Below are positions 17,879 to 26,318 of a stretch of DNA of 64,000 nt, piece by piece. Where the stretch lies: the NCBI RefSeq assembly GCF_015831345.1, contig NZ_JADWYS010000001.1:568118-632117 (forward strand). The letters are read 5' to 3'. A program made the translations under genes and the position numbers. The first letter of the stretch is position 1. Every line of letters begins with the position of its first letter. This stretch comes from Caenimonas aquaedulcis (GTDB lineage: Bacteria; Pseudomonadota; Gammaproteobacteria; Burkholderiales; Burkholderiaceae_C). The notes beneath the pieces were generated by a model. The model was given only the letters and a program-made list of their open reading frames with translations, was not told where the DNA came from and made no database searches.

Positions 17879-19702
17879 ATGCCGCTGCGCCAAACACTCG
17901 ACTTCCTGCTCTACGACTGGCTGCACGCCCAGCAGTTGACCGGACGTCCGCGCTTCGCCGATCACTCGCGCGAAACATTCGACGCGGTGCTCGACACCTG
18001 CGAGCGCATCGCGCGGGAAAAGTACGCACCGCACAACCGCACCCTCGACATCGAGGAGCCGCGCTTCGACGGCGAAAAGGTCATCCTGCCGGCCTGTTCC
18101 AAGGAGGCCTACGATGCGTTCGCCGCTTCCGGGATGCTCAGCGCCGCGCAGGACTACGCCATCGGCGGCATGCAGCTGCCCTATACCGTGGAGTCGGCGG
18201 CGCACACCTTCTTCGCGATGGCTTCGGTCAGCATGGGTTCCGGCATGCTCACGGTGGGCAACGCCAACCTGCTGATGGTGCACGGCACCGAACTGCAGAA
18301 GCAGGTCTTCGCGCTCAATGAATTTTCCGGGCGCTGGTCGGGGACGATGTGCCTGTCGGAGCCGCAGGCGGGCTCGTCGCTGTCGGACATCGTGACGCGC
18401 GCGGTGCCGGACGGTGAGGGATTCGAAAATGACCCGCTCGGCCCGCGTTACCGCCTCACGGGCAACAAGATGTGGATCTCGGCGGGCGAGCATGAGCTCA
18501 CCGAGAACATCATCCACCTCGTGCTCGCGAAGATCCCGGGGCCGGACGGCAAGATCATCCCCGGCACCAAAGGCATCTCGCTCTTCATCGTGCCCAAGAA
18601 GCTGGTGGACGCAGATGGGCGACTCACCGGCGCGCGCAACGACGTCGCGCTCGCCGGCCTGAACCACAAGCTCGGCTGGCGCGGCACCACGAACACGCTG
18701 CTCAACTTCGGCGAAGGCAAGTTCAAGGTGGATGGCAGGGCGGGCGCCGTCGGCTATCTCGTCGGCCGGCCGCACGAAGGCCTGCGCTGCATGTTCCACA
18801 TGATGAACGAGGCACGCATCGGCGTCGGCATGGCGGCCGTCATGCTGGGAATGGCAGGCTATGCCGCGTCGCTTGAGTACGCGAAGAACCGGCCGCAGGG
18901 CCGGCCCGTGGGGCCCGCCGGCAAGGACCCTTCGCGGCCGCAGGTGCGCATCATCGAACACGCCGACATCAAGCGCATGCTGCTGGCGCAGAAGTCGTAC
19001 TGCGAAGGCGCGCTAGCCCTCGCGCTCTACTGCGCGCGGCTCGTCGACGAACAACATACGGGCGAACCCGATGTGGCCAACGAAGCGCGTTTGCTGCTCG
19101 AGGTTCTGACGCCCATCGCCAAGAGCTGGCCGAGCGAGTGGTGCCTGGAAGCCAATTCGCTCGCGATCCAGATCCACGGCGGCTACGGCTACACCCGGGA
19201 CTTCCCGGTGGAGCAGTACTGGCGCGACAACCGCCTGAACATGATCCACGAGGGCACGCACGGCATCCAGGCTGCGGACCTGCTGGGCCGCAAGGTGCGC
19301 ATGGAAGGCGGGCAGGGGCTGGAACTGCTGGCCGGACGCATGCGCGCGACGATGGCGCGCGCAGGAAGCCGCGCCGACCTCGCGGCCTACGCGACCGCGC
19401 TCGGCGAGGCGCTCACGCAGGTCGCGGACGCCACGAAAGCCGCCTGGTCCACCGGCGACCCGGCGGAGGCGCTCGCGAACGCGGTCCCCTACATGCAGGC
19501 CTTCGGCCACACTGTCATCGCATGGATCTGGCTGGACGTGGCGCTCTCGGTGCCCGCGAATTCGAACGATCCCGCGCACGAGGGGCGGCTGCGCGCGGCG
19601 CGTTATTTCTTCCACTACGAGCTGCCCAAGATCGGCGCCTGGCTGCAAGTCGCGGCCAGCCGCGACCCGACGTGCGCGGACATGCCCGAGGAGGCCTTCT
19701 GA
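17879..19702 (+). CDS. Acyl-CoA dehydrogenase, FadE-like with C-terminal extension
   Basis: 607 residues, the long (~600-residue) bacterial acyl-CoA dehydrogenase class. FAD- and substrate-binding motifs are visible (GTMCLSEPQAGSSLSD, YRLTGNKMWISAGEHE, NEARIGVGMAAVMLG, ANSLAIQIHGGYGYTRDFPV), and the glutamate of MIHEGTHGIQAADLLGRK is at the usual catalytic position. It introduces the 2,3-double bond in acyl-CoA, the first oxidative step before the FadB-like enzyme. AGGA lies 6 nt before the ATG. Its stop overlaps the next ATG by one base. Confidence 0.93.
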   Translation: MPLRQTLDFLLYDWLHAQQLTGRPRFADHSRETFDAVLDTCERIAREKYAPHNRTLDIEEPRFDGEKVILPACSKEAYDAFAASGMLSAAQDYAIGGMQLPYTVESAAHTFFAMASVSMGSGMLTVGNANLLMVHGTELQKQVFALNEFSGRWSGTMCLSEPQAGSSLSDIVTRAVPDGEGFENDPLGPRYRLTGNKMWISAGEHELTENIIHLVLAKIPGPDGKIIPGTKGISLFIVPKKLVDADGRLTGARNDVALAGLNHKLGWRGTTNTLLNFGEGKFKVDGRAGAVGYLVGRPHEGLRCMFHMMNEARIGVGMAAVMLGMAGYAASLEYAKNRPQGRPVGPAGKDPSRPQVRIIEHADIKRMLLAQKSYCEGALALALYCARLVDEQHTGEPDVANEARLLLEVLTPIAKSWPSEWCLEANSLAIQIHGGYGYTRDFPVEQYWRDNRLNMIHEGTHGIQAADLLGRKVRMEGGQGLELLAGRMRATMARAGSRADLAAYATALGEALTQVADATKAAWSTGDPAEALANAVPYMQAFGHTVIAWIWLDVALSVPANSNDPAHEGRLRAARYFFHYELPKIGAWLQVAASRDPTCADMPEEAF

Positions 19703-19905
19703 TGTCATCGCCACGCGCCATCCTGTGGGTCGAACGGCTGGTGTGGATGCTGATCTACGGCGGGCTCTTCGCAGCCATCATCGGCCTCGCGACGAAAGGA
19801 AGCGACCCGGCAACCGGCTGGTGGCTCATCGTCATCGGCGTCCTCATCGCCGCCATCGGCGCGCTGCTCGTCTGGGTGCGCTCCCGGATGCGCGCCGGCC
19901 CCTGA
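19702..19905 (+). CDS. Small two-helix membrane protein
   Basis: 67 residues; the ATG shares one base with the upstream stop codon (TGATG). Two hydrophobic segments (VWMLIYGGLFAAIIGLA and GWWLIVIGVLIAAIGALLVW) are joined by a short polar loop, with a basic C-terminus (RSRMRAGP), so both ends probably face the cytoplasm. I recognise no family. The tight coupling to the acyl-CoA dehydrogenase gene supports real translation. Confidence 0.75.
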   Translation: MSSPRAILWVERLVWMLIYGGLFAAIIGLATKGSDPATGWWLIVIGVLIAAIGALLVWVRSRMRAGP

Positions 19906-19926
19906 ACCCACCACAAGGACATCCTC

Positions 19927-20718
19927 ATGACACGCACGGTCCAGCAACTCTTCAACCTCGAGGGCAAGACGGCCCTCGTCACCGGCGGCTCCCGCGGCCT
20001 CGGCCTGCAGATGGCGCACGCCCTCGGCGAGGCGGGGGCGAAGATCATGCTCAGCTCGCGCAAGGCCGGCGACCTGGAGGAGGCCGCCGCCGAACTGCAG
20101 GCGGCGGGCATCGACGCGCGCTGGATCGCGGCCGACTGCGCGAAGGAAGAAGAAATCCACCGCCTCGCGAGCGAGACGATGGAGCGCATGGGCGACGTCC
20201 ACATCCTCGTGAACAATGCGGGCGCCGCCTGGGGCGCGCCCGCCGAAGACCACCCGGTCGAGGCGTGGGACAAGCTCATGAACCTCAACGTGCGCGGCTA
20301 CTTCATCCTGTCGCAGCACATCGCCAAGCACAGCATGATCCCGGCGAAGTACGGCCGCATCATCAACATCGCCTCCATCGCGGGGCTGGGCGGCAACCCG
20401 CCGGAGATGCAGACGCTCGCCTACAACACGTCCAAGGGCGCCGTCATCAACTTCACGCGCGCGCTGGGCTGCGAATGGGGCAAGTACAACATCACGGTGA
20501 ACGCGATCTGCCCCGGCTTCTTCCCGAGCCGCATGACCAAGGGCGTGCTCGAACACCTGGGAACGGACAAGCTCGCGGCGCACGCGCCGCTGCGGCGCCT
20601 GGGCGACGACGAGGACCTCAAGGGCATCACGCTGCTGTACGCTTCGGATGCCGGCAAGCACATCACGGGGCAATGGCTCGCGGTGGACGGCGGGGTCAGC
20701 GTGATCACGGGAGGCTAG
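19927..20718 (+). CDS. SDR-family NAD(P)-dependent oxidoreductase
   Basis: 263 residues with the Rossmann motif ALVTGGSRGLGLQMA, the NNAG motif (ILVNNAGAAWG), a catalytic serine region (IINIASIAGLGG) and the Tyr/Lys pair in LAYNTSKGAVINFTRAL. It resembles 3-oxoacyl/3-hydroxyacyl reductases and gluconate-5-dehydrogenase-like SDRs; the substrate is unresolved. AAGGA lies 7 nt before the ATG. Within this run a hydroxyacyl or keto intermediate is the likely substrate. Confidence 0.88.
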   Translation: MTRTVQQLFNLEGKTALVTGGSRGLGLQMAHALGEAGAKIMLSSRKAGDLEEAAAELQAAGIDARWIAADCAKEEEIHRLASETMERMGDVHILVNNAGAAWGAPAEDHPVEAWDKLMNLNVRGYFILSQHIAKHSMIPAKYGRIINIASIAGLGGNPPEMQTLAYNTSKGAVINFTRALGCEWGKYNITVNAICPGFFPSRMTKGVLEHLGTDKLAAHAPLRRLGDDEDLKGITLLYASDAGKHITGQWLAVDGGVSVITGG

Positions 20719-20721
20719 CGC

Positions 20722-21150
20722 ATGAAATTCGGGGTCGACATTCCCTTCGTCCATCACCTGGGCTTCGAACTGGAGCTCTTCGAGGGTGGGCGATCGGAGA
20801 TCCACTACGACCCGAAGCCCGAGCATCTCAATTCGTTCAGCGTCGTCCACGGCGGGGCGAGCATGACCCTGCTGGACGTCACCATGGCCGTCGCCGCCCG
20901 CAGCGTCGACAAGGAGATGGGCGTGGTGACCATCGAGATGAAGACCAGCTTCATGCAGGCCGCGCGCGGCAAGCTCGTGGGCAAGGGCCACCTCATGCAC
21001 CGCACCGCCAGCATGGCATTCACCGAAGCCACCCTCTACGACGCCGAAGGCAAGCCCTGCGCGCACGCCACCGGCACGTTCAAATACGTGAGGCGCCTGC
21101 CCACGGGGCCGAAGAGCACGAACCCGCTGAACGTCATTTCGACAGATTGA
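20722..21150 (+). CDS. PaaI-family acyl-CoA thioesterase (hotdog fold)
   Basis: 142 residues. The hotdog core contains HLNSFSVVHGGASMTLLDVT, the HGG loop and central helix typical of PaaI-type thioesterases, and ends with a beta strand (HATGTFKYVRR). It would hydrolyse acyl- or aryl-CoA esters and release blocked CoA. It begins 3 bp after the SDR stop, with GGAGG in the SDR stop region, so the two are probably translated together. Confidence 0.88.
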   Translation: MKFGVDIPFVHHLGFELELFEGGRSEIHYDPKPEHLNSFSVVHGGASMTLLDVTMAVAARSVDKEMGVVTIEMKTSFMQAARGKLVGKGHLMHRTASMAFTEATLYDAEGKPCAHATGTFKYVRRLPTGPKSTNPLNVISTD

Positions 21151-21169
21151 GCGCACCCCAGGAGACACC

Positions 21170-22186
21170 ATGCCGACCAACAAGCAGATCCACCTCGACA
21201 ACCGCCCGCAGGGCGAAGCCACCGCCGGCAACTTCAAGCTCGTGACCTCCGAGACGCCGGCGCTGCAGGAAGGGCAGGTGCTGGTGCGCCACCACTTCCT
21301 CAGCCTCGACCCGTACATGCGCGGCCGCATGAACGACGCGAAGAGCTATGCGCAGCCGCAGCCGCTGGGGCAGGTGATGGGGGGCGGCACCGTGGGCGAA
21401 GTCGCCGAGAGCAAATCGCCCAAGTACCAGGTCGGCGACAAGGTCGTCGGCATGGGCGGATGGCAGGAGTACAGCGTCGCCAGCGCGGACCAGCCGGGCG
21501 CGCTGCGCAAAGTCGACACCACGCACGTGCCGCTTTCGCATTATCTCGGCGCCGTCGGCATGCCCGGCGTCACGGCCTGGTACGGGCTCGTCAAGATCAT
21601 CGAGCCCAAGGCGGGACAGACGGTGGTCGTGAGCGCGGCAACCGGCGCGGTGGGCAGCGCATTCGGCGCGCTCGCCAAGGCGCGCAATTGCCGCGCCGTC
21701 GGAATCGCGGGCGGTGCGGAGAAGTGCAAATACGCGGTCGAGGAACTCGGCTTCGACGCGTGCATCGACTACCGGCAGCACGCGGACGCCGCCTCGCTGT
21801 CGAAGGCCATCAAGGAAGCGTGCCCCGGCGGCATCGACGGCTACTTCGAGAACGTGGGCGGCATGGTGCTGGACGCGGTCATGATGCGGCTGAACGCGTT
21901 CGCGCGCATCGCGCTGTGCGGGATGATCGCGGGCTACGACGGCAAGCCGATGCCGATGTCCTATCCGCAATTGCTGCTGACCAACCGCGTCAAGCTGGAA
22001 GGCTTCATCGTGAGCGAGCACATGGACATCTGGCCGGAGGCGCTGAAGGAACTCGGCACGCTGGTCGCCACGGGCAAGCTGCGTCCCCGCGAGACCATCG
22101 CGCAAGGCATCGAGTCCGCGCCGGAAGCCTTCCTCGGGCTGCTGAAGGGCCGCAACTTCGGCAAGCAGCTGGTCAAGCTGGTCTGA
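21170..22186 (+). CDS. MDR-family NADP-dependent oxidoreductase (CurA-like)
   Basis: 338 residues. The N-terminal GroES-like domain contains HHFLSLDPYMRGRMND, and the nucleotide-binding domain contains VSAATGAVGSAFGALAKARN and FENVGGMVLDAVMMRLN, both typical of the zinc-free leukotriene B4 dehydrogenase/curcumin reductase group that reduces alpha,beta-double bonds. AGGAG lies 5 nt before the ATG. It probably handles an unsaturated acyl intermediate; the exact substrate is unknown. Confidence 0.9.
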   Translation: MPTNKQIHLDNRPQGEATAGNFKLVTSETPALQEGQVLVRHHFLSLDPYMRGRMNDAKSYAQPQPLGQVMGGGTVGEVAESKSPKYQVGDKVVGMGGWQEYSVASADQPGALRKVDTTHVPLSHYLGAVGMPGVTAWYGLVKIIEPKAGQTVVVSAATGAVGSAFGALAKARNCRAVGIAGGAEKCKYAVEELGFDACIDYRQHADAASLSKAIKEACPGGIDGYFENVGGMVLDAVMMRLNAFARIALCGMIAGYDGKPMPMSYPQLLLTNRVKLEGFIVSEHMDIWPEALKELGTLVATGKLRPRETIAQGIESAPEAFLGLLKGRNFGKQLVKLV

Positions 22187-22201
22187 GCCGGGGGCCCTGC
22201 G

Positions 22202-23842
22202 ATGCACGCGACGCACGAGGTCTTCAACCAGCCGGAGCCGCTGGCGGACTACGACCTGTTCGACGGCAACCGCGCGCTGCGCGACGCGCTGAAGTTCAAC
22301 GCGCCCGGGCTGGAGACGACGGAGCTCTCGCGGCTTGGGGGGCTGGCCGGCAGTGCGGAGATGCAGATGCACGCGCGGCTCGCGAACGTGCATGGCCCGC
22401 AGCTGCACAGCCATGACCGGTTCGGGCGGCGTGTGGACGAGGTGGAGTTCCATCCGAGCTATCACGTGCTGATGAAGGCGGCGACTTCCGCCGGGCTGCA
22501 CGGGACGGCCTGGACGGGCCGGGGTGAATCGCCCCATGTCCTGCGCGCCGCGGGTTTCATGATGTTCACGGAGCTGGAGCCCTCGATCCTGTGCCCGGTC
22601 TCCATGACCTATGCGGTGACGCCTGCTTTGCGAAGCAATGCCGCGATCTACGCGGACTGGGGCCCGAAACTCACCAGCCGCGAATACGATCCCGCGCTGA
22701 AGCCCTGGCGCGACAAGGCCGGCGTGACCATGGGCATGGGCATGACGGAAAAGCAGGGCGGCTCGGACGTGCGCGCCAACACGACGCAGGCCATCGCCGA
22801 CGGCGAGGACGGTTGGGGCAAGCGCTACCACATCACGGGCCACAAGTGGTTCTTCTCGGCGCCGATGTGCGACGCGTTCCTCGTGCTCGCACAGGCGCCC
22901 GCGGGCCTCAGCTGCTTCTTCCTGCCGCGCGTGCTCCATGAGGGCTCGCGCAACGCGATCCGCATCCAGCGCCTGAAGGACAAGCTCGGCAACAAAGCCA
23001 ACGCAAGCTCCGAGGTCGAGTTCCATGGCGCGAGCGCCTGGCTGGTAGGCGACGAGGGCCGCGGCATTCCCCAGATCCTGGAGATGGGCACCATGACGCG
23101 GCTGGATTGCGCGCTGGGCACGAGCGGCCTCATGCGGCAGGCCTTGTCCATCGCGCTGAACCATACTTCCCAGCGGCAGGCTTTCGGCAAACGGCTCATC
23201 GACCAGCCCTTGATGCGCAACGTGCTGGCGGACCTGGCGCTTGAATCCGAGGCCGCGACGATGCTCGCCATCCGCCTGGCGCGCGCCTTCGATCGCCGGG
23301 GCGACGCAGACGAGGATGCGATGGCCCGCCTGCTCACGCCGATCGCGAAGTTCTGGATCTGCAAGCGCGGCAGCCACTTCGCGCAGGAAGCAATGGAATG
23401 CCTGGGCGGCAACGGGTACGTGGAGGAGGGCGGCGAAGGCGTCATGGCCCGCATCTACCGGGAAATGCCGCTCAATTCGATCTGGGAGGGCGCGGGCAAC
23501 ATCATGGCGCTCGATCTCCTGCGCGCGCTGCGCAAGGCGGATGCGGGCGCCGCGCTCGCGCATGAGCTCTCCCCGGCGCGCGGCGCGCATCCCGCGCTCG
23601 ACCGGCTGGTGGCGGCACTGCCCGTGCGTGTCGAGGAGATGGCCACGGAAGTCGAAGCCCGCCGCCTGGCCCAGGACGTCGCGCTCGCGGTGCAGGCGAG
23701 CCTGCTCTGCCAGGCGGCGCCCGCCGAAGTCTTCGCCGCCTTTTGCGACTCGCGCATCGCGGGCAACTGGGGGCAGGCCTTCGGCACCCTGGGCGCCGCG
23801 ACCGCGTTCGACGCGATCATCGACCGCGCCATGCCCTGCTGA
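22202..23842 (+). CDS. AidB-like acyl-CoA dehydrogenase
   Basis: 546 residues. AidB-family features include MGMGMTEKQGGSDVRANTTQ, GHKWFFSAPMCDAFLVLAQ, EGRGIPQILEMGTMTRLDCA, RQAFGKRLIDQPLMRNVLAD and NSIWEGAGNIMALDLLRAL. E. coli AidB is a flavoprotein with weak isovaleryl-CoA dehydrogenase activity, induced with the adaptive response to alkylation. Notably the O6-methylguanine-DNA methyltransferase gene lies two genes downstream, so a link to alkylation protection is as plausible as lipid catabolism. Confidence 0.9.
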   Translation: MHATHEVFNQPEPLADYDLFDGNRALRDALKFNAPGLETTELSRLGGLAGSAEMQMHARLANVHGPQLHSHDRFGRRVDEVEFHPSYHVLMKAATSAGLHGTAWTGRGESPHVLRAAGFMMFTELEPSILCPVSMTYAVTPALRSNAAIYADWGPKLTSREYDPALKPWRDKAGVTMGMGMTEKQGGSDVRANTTQAIADGEDGWGKRYHITGHKWFFSAPMCDAFLVLAQAPAGLSCFFLPRVLHEGSRNAIRIQRLKDKLGNKANASSEVEFHGASAWLVGDEGRGIPQILEMGTMTRLDCALGTSGLMRQALSIALNHTSQRQAFGKRLIDQPLMRNVLADLALESEAATMLAIRLARAFDRRGDADEDAMARLLTPIAKFWICKRGSHFAQEAMECLGGNGYVEEGGEGVMARIYREMPLNSIWEGAGNIMALDLLRALRKADAGAALAHELSPARGAHPALDRLVAALPVRVEEMATEVEARRLAQDVALAVQASLLCQAAPAEVFAAFCDSRIAGNWGQAFGTLGAATAFDAIIDRAMPC

Positions 23843-23866
23843 TATGCGTTCCCCCCAAGGACTTCC

Positions 23867-24820
23867 ATGACCGACCTGATCCTGCACCACTACCCGAGCT
23901 CGCCCTTCTCCGAGAAGATCCGCGCCGTGCTCGGCTACAAGAAGCTCGCATGGAAGTCGGTCACCATCCCGGCGATCATGCCCAAGCCCGACGTGCTCGC
24001 GCTCACGGGCGGCTACCGCAAGACGCCCATCCTGCAGGTCGGCGCGGACATTTACTGCGACAGCGCCCTGATCTGCGACGTGCTGGAACATGTGCACGCG
24101 GAACCCACGCTGTACCCGCCGCACCTGAAGGGCGTGTCGCGCATCTTCGCGCAGTGGGCCGACACCAGCCTCTTCTGGGCCGCGATGGGCTACAACCTTC
24201 AGCCCAAGGGCGCGGCGCAGGTGTTCGCGAAGGCGCCGCCCGAGGCGGCGAAGGCTTTCAGCGAGGACCGCAAGGCGATGAGCGCCAACATGATCCGCCT
24301 GCGGCCGGGCGACGCGACCTCGTCGTATCGCTCCTACCTGCGCCGTATCGCCCACATGGCGGAGGAGCACGACTTCCTCTTCGGCACCGATCCCTGCGTC
24401 GCCGATTTCGCGGCCTACCACGCGCTCTGGTACACACGGGTGCAGGTGCCCGTCATGGCCGACATCCTCAATGCGACGCCTGCCGTGGGCGAATGGATGG
24501 ACCGCATCGCCGCCATCGGCCACGGCATCCACGACAAGCTCAACAGCGCGGACGCCGTCACGGTGGCGAAGAACGCGGAGCCGATGCCCCCCGGGCAGAA
24601 CCTGCTGGTCGACAGCGCATTCCAGGACGACCACGGCATTCCCCTGGGCAGCGCGGTGACGGTGACGGCCGAGACTTTCGGCCCCGAACCCACGGCAGGG
24701 GTGCTGATCGCGGCGACGCGCACGCACTACACGCTGCAGCGCGAAGACGCGCGAACGGGCGTCGTCCACGTGCACTTCCCGCGCGTCGGCTACGTGCTGC
24801 GAAAGGCCGAAGCGGCCTGA
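23867..24820 (+). CDS. Glutathione S-transferase family protein with extra C-terminal domain
   Basis: 317 residues, about 100 longer than a simple GST. Residues 1-80 show the thioredoxin-like GST domain (HHYPSSPFSEKIRAVLGYKK, YRKTPILQVGADIYCDS) and the next ~120 the all-helical domain (FGTDPCVADFAAYHALWY). The final ~90 residues form a beta-rich tail (VTVTAETFGPEPTAGVLIA) that I do not recognise. Substrate unknown; it may detoxify electrophiles and stands next to the methyltransferase gene ogt. AAGGA precedes the ATG. Confidence 0.85.
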   Translation: MTDLILHHYPSSPFSEKIRAVLGYKKLAWKSVTIPAIMPKPDVLALTGGYRKTPILQVGADIYCDSALICDVLEHVHAEPTLYPPHLKGVSRIFAQWADTSLFWAAMGYNLQPKGAAQVFAKAPPEAAKAFSEDRKAMSANMIRLRPGDATSSYRSYLRRIAHMAEEHDFLFGTDPCVADFAAYHALWYTRVQVPVMADILNATPAVGEWMDRIAAIGHGIHDKLNSADAVTVAKNAEPMPPGQNLLVDSAFQDDHGIPLGSAVTVTAETFGPEPTAGVLIAATRTHYTLQREDARTGVVHVHFPRVGYVLRKAEAA

Positions 24821-24830
24821 GGAGGGCTCG

Positions 24831-25376
24831 GTGGGCGGCGCGACCTGCTTCTGCATCTTCGAGACCGCCATCGGCGCCTGCGGCCTGGCCTGGGGTCCGC
24901 AAGGCATCGCCGGCGCGCAGTTGCCCGAAGGCGATGCGGAGGGCACGCGGCGCCGCATGCTGCAGCGGTTTCCGAAGGCGGTCGAAGCGCCGGTGCCGCC
25001 CCACATGGACGCCATCGTGGGACGCGTGCGGGCGATGCTCGCGGGCGCGCCCGATCCGCTCCTCGACGTGGAACTGGACATGGCGGACGTTCCCGCGTTC
25101 CAGCAGCGCGTGTACGAGATCACCCGCGCGATTCCACCCGGCCGCACGCTGACCTATGGCGAGATCGCCCATCGGCTCGGCGAGCCCGGCGCGGCGCGTG
25201 CCGTGGGCCAGGCGCTCGGCCACAACCCCTTCGCGCCCATCGTCCCGTGCCATCGCGTGCTCGCGGCGGGCAATGCCGGCGGCGGCTTTTCCGCGGAGGG
25301 TGGAGTGGCGACCAAGCTGCGCATGCTGCAGACCGAGAAGGCGCAGCTCGGGCCGCAGCCGGGCTTGTTCGACTAG
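24831..25376 (+). CDS. ogt: Methylated-DNA--protein-cysteine methyltransferase (Ogt/MGMT)
   Basis: 181 residues from GTG at 24831, with GGAGG 5 nt upstream directly after the GST stop. The acceptor cysteine is C140 in IVPCHRVLAAG; RTLTYGEIAHRLG and ARAVGQALGHNP are the helix-turn-helix and arginine-finger regions of the family. It removes alkyl groups from O6-alkylguanine in a suicide reaction. It is the last gene of the plus-strand run that includes the AidB-like gene, and converges on the next gene. Confidence 0.94.
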   Translation: MGGATCFCIFETAIGACGLAWGPQGIAGAQLPEGDAEGTRRRMLQRFPKAVEAPVPPHMDAIVGRVRAMLAGAPDPLLDVELDMADVPAFQQRVYEITRAIPPGRTLTYGEIAHRLGEPGAARAVGQALGHNPFAPIVPCHRVLAAGNAGGGFSAEGGVATKLRMLQTEKAQLGPQPGLFD

Positions 25377-25389
25377 GCCCGGCGCGCGA

Positions 25390-25893
25390 TCAAGGCTTCA
25401 TGCCGCGGCGCAGTTCGGCCCAGCGCGCTTTCGCGAGCGCCTTCCACCGCCCGACCGTGAGCCACATCGGCGACCTGCGAACCTGGTCCATCACGCCGTC
25501 CTTCCACGCCTTCCAGCGCGGGTACCAGCGGGCGAACCAGGGCAGCCGCATGAGCGTGGGCTGGGTGAGGGTGAAGAGCCGCGCGAGGATCGCCGTGCCG
25601 AGCACCTTGGCGGCGAGCAGCACGACGAGCCCCATGAACGCATGGCCGCGGCCGATGAAAAAGAGCGCCAGCAACTTGATCGGCAGCAGGGCCGCGGCAG
25701 GCACGAAGAAGGTCGCGAGGGCGCCCCATGGCGGCAGGGACTGGATCCACCGTTCCACCCGCCCCCACAAGGGCAGCTTCGCGAGGTGCGCGAGCAGGGC
25801 GGCCAGCTGCTCCCAGCCCCACTCCTCGAAAATCAGCACCAGCGCCAGCAGGGCGGTCAGTGTATGGCGCAGGAACGCGCGGATTTTCTCCAT
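25390..25893 (-). CDS. Conserved hypothetical membrane protein
   Basis: 167 residues with hydrophobic segments at about residues 10-25 (LTALLALVLIFEEWGW) and 55-110 (GALATFFVPAAALLPIKLLALFFIG, LVVLLAAKVLGTAILARLF), then a basic, tryptophan-rich cytoplasmic tail. No catalytic motif is apparent. Many Burkholderiales carry similar unnamed proteins. It converges on ogt with 13 bp between stops. Confidence 0.75.
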   Translation of the reverse strand: MEKIRAFLRHTLTALLALVLIFEEWGWEQLAALLAHLAKLPLWGRVERWIQSLPPWGALATFFVPAAALLPIKLLALFFIGRGHAFMGLVVLLAAKVLGTAILARLFTLTQPTLMRLPWFARWYPRWKAWKDGVMDQVRRSPMWLTVGRWKALAKARWAELRRGMKP

Positions 25894-25906
25894 GCGGGCA
25901 GTTTAG

Positions 25907-25962
25907 GGCCTGCCCGAGGCCGGACCGGCCTGCCCGAGGCCGGACCGGCCTGCTCAGGCCGG
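25907..25962. repeat. 20-bp tandem repeat ending in a GC-rich hairpin
   Basis: Two exact 20-bp units (GGCCTGCCCGAGGCCGGACC) at 25907-25926 and 25927-25946 are followed by a partial third. The last part forms CCGGCCTG-CT-CAGGCCGG (25945-25962), which covers the stop codon of the DUF2917 gene. It can fold on either strand but has no T tract, so it is at most a weak terminator. Confidence 0.75.
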
Positions 25963-26244
25963 CTGGAGCGACAACCGCGTCATCGCGCGCAACGCCTGGC
26001 CGAGGCCACGCCGTGGCTCGCGGACGCTCACGGTCGAATTTTCCAGCCCGTACACGAGCATCAGCCCGTGCTCGTCGGTGTGGAACGCATCGCCCGCCTC
26101 GAGGACGATGTCGCGCGGGTCGTTGTCCAGGGTGAGCCATACGGAGCCTTGCTCGCAGCGCACCTGGACGCCGGCGGCATCGGCGATGTTCAGCAGGCCG
26201 CGGCGCGCGACCGGGACATGGCGGGTGGCAGGGGTGGCGTTCAT
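25954..26244 (-). CDS. DUF2917 domain protein
   Basis: 96 residues from ATG at 26244 (AGGA upstream); an alternative start six codons earlier is less likely. The core VRCEQGSVWLTLDNDPRDIV and LEAGDAFHTDEHGLMLVYGL matches the DUF2917 pattern, a small beta-rich domain of unknown function common in Burkholderiales. It is divergent from a LysR regulator, with a T-N11-A box in the shared promoter region, so it is probably that regulator's target. Confidence 0.85.
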   Translation of the reverse strand: MNATPATRHVPVARRGLLNIADAAGVQVRCEQGSVWLTLDNDPRDIVLEAGDAFHTDEHGLMLVYGLENSTVSVREPRRGLGQALRAMTRLSLQPA

Positions 26245-26260
26245 GGGGGGATCCTTTCGC

Positions 26261-26279
26261 ATTCCGTATGCAAATGAAT
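26261..26279. promoter_or_regulatory. LysR-type operator (T-N11-A box)
   Basis: ATTC-N11-GAAT is a perfect interrupted palindrome in the 74-bp region between the divergent DUF2917 and LysR genes. This is the classical binding-site form for LysR regulators, so it likely serves both autoregulation and control of the DUF2917 gene. Confidence 0.75.
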
Positions 26280-26318
26280 ATACTGGGGCGATCCACCCTG
26301 CTCAAACGGTGATTCGGA

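Noticed and set aside
21134..25147. A 1337-codon open frame on the minus strand
   Set aside because: It runs antisense through five well-recognised plus-strand genes. Its product is arginine/histidine/aspartate-rich without domain signatures, the usual shadow in high-GC DNA.
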